Shown piece by piece: positions 5,431 to 6,627 of a stretch of DNA of 6,627 bases. Source of the DNA: Methylocystaceae bacterium (GTDB taxonomy: Bacteria; Pseudomonadota; Alphaproteobacteria; Rhizobiales; Beijerinckiaceae). The stretch lies in the NCBI GenBank assembly GCA_003105285.1, contig PQAN01000045.1, positions 1 to 6,627 of the forward strand, in the 5' to 3' direction. The translations under genes were made by a program, and so were the position numbers. Position 1 is the first letter of the stretch. Each line of letters opens with the position of its first letter. A model generated the notes under the pieces. The model made no database searches. It saw only the letters and a list, made by a program, of their open reading frames with translations, and had not been told where the DNA came from.

Positions 5431-5459
5431 GTTTTTTCCTTTCGATAAACCCACTTGTC

Positions 5460-5484
5460 GTCCGCGCGCGCCTTTGTCGCGGAC
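5460..5484. promoter_or_regulatory. Inverted repeat in the leader of canonical fae
   Basis: GTCCGCG (5460-5466) and CGCGGAC (5478-5484) form perfect 7-bp arms around 11 bases, ending 29 bases before the fae ATG. On mRNA it would form a hairpin in the 5' leader, close to but not covering the ribosome-binding site, so it may protect the message or bind a regulator. Confidence 0.4.
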
Positions 5485-5500
5485 GCCCCCCTATCCTCGC
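5485..5500 (-). promoter_or_regulatory. C6-tract leader motif shared with the other fae (copy B)
   Basis: The plus-strand sequence GCCCCCCTATCCTCGC begins 55 bases upstream of the canonical fae start and aligns with 4600-4617, leaving a two-base gap. It directly abuts the inverted repeat at 5460-5484. Confidence 0.4.
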
Positions 5501-5544
5501 CTGAGCGTCAGGCCGAAAACAGCCGAGCCTGTCGAGCCGATAGT

Positions 5545-5561
5545 CGCGAGACCATCTCGCG
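5545..5561 (-). other. Inverted repeat after the CitG-like gene
   Basis: CGCGAGA-CCA-TCTCGCG has perfect 7-bp arms with a 3-base loop, 10 bases after the stop of the CitG-like gene. There is no T-tract on the minus strand, so it is not a standard terminator. It may attenuate read-through from the biosynthetic genes into fae or bind a regulator. Confidence 0.35.
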
Positions 5562-5571
5562 CGGCGCGAAC

Positions 5572-6447
5572 TCAACCATTTTTGTCGACGTTCGGCAAGA
5601 TGGGGAGGAGATAATCGACAAAAAGTGTGGCGACTGTCAGGTCGGCGCTCGTGCCTGGATTGAGGCCTTCCGATTTCAGGGAACGATCCAGTTCCAATGC
5701 GATAGAAAAGGCGGATTCTTTATTGTCGGTCGTCTCGAGACGAGACAAAACCTCTCGCGCTCGACGCCTGACCGACTCGGCGGTCGCCGCGTTGAATTTG
5801 CGCAGGATATGACTGTCCGGAAATGTACTCGCGAAACTCATGAAGACATGCAGCGTCGTCATTGATTTTTCGTAATGTCTCGATCGCGCCCGTCTCACCG
5901 CCTCGAGGCCCGTGACGAACACGTCCTCGAAACCGCTGACATATTGGAAAGCGATTCTGTCGCGATCTGCGGCGTGGGCCATGGCCTGTTTCAGATCGAT
6001 TTGCGCCGGCCGCGAAACGTCGTGCTGCGGCGCGGCGCCGAGGCCGCCGGGCGAAGCGCGCGATATGGCGCGAAAGGCGAGATCGGCGTCGCAGCGATCG
6101 AGGCCGTCGAGCGTCACGACGAGCTTTTCACGCAGGCTATTGCTTGTGCGTTGCAGCGCCGCATGAGCGACCGGCGCGCACAGCAATATGATTCCGAGAT
6201 TGGTGTTGCAGCCGACACGCGTAAAGCTCGCCTCGACGGCGTCGAGGATGCGGCGGCCGACGCGCGCATTCGGCGAGCCGATATGCGCCGCCGCGGCATG
6301 CGCGCTGTCGATGAAGTCTTTCGCCTCCATGCCGTGCCCGGGCGCGAAGAGATGCACATTGCCGGGCTTGGGCGCGGCGAGCTCGTCCTCGCAGGCGGCG
6401 ATGAACGCCCGCTCGACCGCAGCGCCGGGCGGCCGCGCGTCAGCCAT
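5572..6447 (-). CDS. CitG-like triphosphoribosyl-dephospho-CoA synthase family protein (H4MPT cluster type)
   Basis: The 291-residue product shows the CitG-family pattern: APKPGNVH (25-32), a GCNTNLGIILLCAP segment (79-92) and a C-terminal GTSADL (265-270). True CitG transfers a ribosyl-triphosphate from ATP to dephospho-CoA with loss of adenine, making the citrate lyase prosthetic group precursor. No citrate or malonate lyase gene is nearby. The neighbours are an ATP-grasp gene and fae, so this is more likely the homologue conserved in methylotroph H4MPT clusters (I recall it as orf7 in M. extorquens). A role in attaching the ribosyl phosphate of the pterin side chain is an inference from the chemistry. 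The ATG at 6447 overlaps the upstream gene by 8 bases and lacks a clear ribosome-binding site; a GTG at 6453 is an alternative. Translational coupling is likely. Confidence 0.85.
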   Translation of the reverse strand: MADARPPGAAVERAFIAACEDELAAPKPGNVHLFAPGHGMEAKDFIDSAHAAAAHIGSPNARVGRRILDAVEASFTRVGCNTNLGIILLCAPVAHAALQRTSNSLREKLVVTLDGLDRCDADLAFRAISRASPGGLGAAPQHDVSRPAQIDLKQAMAHAADRDRIAFQYVSGFEDVFVTGLEAVRRARSRHYEKSMTTLHVFMSFASTFPDSHILRKFNAATAESVRRRAREVLSRLETTDNKESAFSIALELDRSLKSEGLNPGTSADLTVATLFVDYLLPILPNVDKNG

Positions 6448-6627
6448 GCGCACGGCGCGATGTCGCCATCGCGTCCAGAATATCGCTCGCCACTCTCTCT
6501 CCGATCGAGAAATCGGTGACGCTCTGGAGGCCGCTCCAGCCGGCCATGCTGTTCACCTCGAGAACCATCGGCAGCCCGTCCGCGCCGCTGATCAGATCGA
6601 TGCCGGCGAAATCCGCGCCGAGCGCTG
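6440..6627 (-). CDS. C-terminal part of an ATP-grasp (RimK-like) ligase, H4MPT cluster (partial)
   Basis: Sixty-one complete codons and the stop (6440-6442) are visible; the gene enters from beyond the window. The fragment starts ALGADFAGIDLISG and continues LEVNSMAGWSGLQ. The Glu-Val-Asn-Ser triplet region followed by Gly-Trp/Leu-x-Gly is the metal-binding end of RimK-type ATP-grasp ligases, where Glu and Asn hold Mg-ATP. Family members join an amino acid, often glutamate, to a carboxylate. Together with the CitG-like gene and fae it matches the orf5-orf7-fae order recalled from methylotrophs. Likely targets are methylofuran or the pterin cofactor (inference). The stop lies inside the start of the next gene, an 8-base overlap. 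The substrate-binding half is out of view. Confidence 0.82.
   Translation of the reverse strand, partial: ALGADFAGIDLISGADGLPMVLEVNSMAGWSGLQSVTDFSIGERVASDILDAMATSRRAHG

Noticed and set aside
3992..5448. Two similar plus-strand open frames opposite the two fae genes (3992-4681 and 4825-5448)
   Set aside because: Their likeness to each other comes from the fae duplication on the other strand; composition (Arg, Asp, Leu, Val-rich) is that of antisense shadows.
5875..6519. Plus-strand open frame of 214 codons opposite the CitG-like gene
   Set aside because: It is antisense to a gene with clear family motifs, lacks a ribosome-binding site and spans the junction of two overlapping minus-strand genes.

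Overview
The window reads as a chromosomal C1-metabolism locus of a methylotrophic alphaproteobacterium. The GC-rich codon use, an xoxF-xoxG-xoxJ-type methanol dehydrogenase cluster and archaeal-type tetrahydromethanopterin (H4MPT) genes fit a type II methanotroph of the Methylocystis/Methylosinus kind. The genus is inferred; no methane monooxygenase or rRNA gene is present to confirm it.

Positions 1-2258 (+ strand) hold the 3' end of a probable PQQ methanol dehydrogenase (xoxF), then its cytochrome c (xoxG), the periplasmic binding-protein-like partner (xoxJ) and a secreted rhodanese-like protein with a Cys-x3-Cys-Trp motif. All complete products carry signal peptides, so this is the periplasmic methanol-to-formaldehyde (or formate) module. 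Two palindromic REP-like elements sit here: one in front of xoxJ (745-803), where it confuses the start call, and one in the convergent gap after the rhodanese gene (2273-2346).

Positions 2376-2993 (- strand) encode an unrecognised secreted, probably coiled-coil protein. A 227-base divergent spacer leads to a HisA-like TIM-barrel gene on the + strand (3221-3919). It belongs to the HisA-related group found in H4MPT-using organisms and is not the ordinary histidine enzyme.

Positions 3971-6627 (- strand) read, in transcription order: the end of an ATP-grasp (RimK-like) ligase, a CitG-like triphosphoribosyl-dephospho-CoA synthase homologue, a canonical formaldehyde-activating enzyme gene (fae) and a second, N-terminally extended fae. 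This resembles the mch-orf5-orf7-fae order that I recall from Methylorubrum extorquens. The first two are probably cofactor-biosynthesis genes for dephospho-H4MPT or methylofuran; Fae condenses formaldehyde with H4MPT in the cytoplasm.

Together the window joins formaldehyde production in the periplasm to formaldehyde capture and cofactor synthesis in the cytoplasm. The least ordinary parts are the tandem fae pair (about 85% identical over 164 aligned residues) with a 20-residue extension on one copy, a related C6-tract motif in both fae leaders, a shared hairpin core downstream of both fae genes, the repeat abutting the xoxJ start, and a possible leaderless start of the HisA-like gene. No tRNA, rRNA, CRISPR array or transposase was found.
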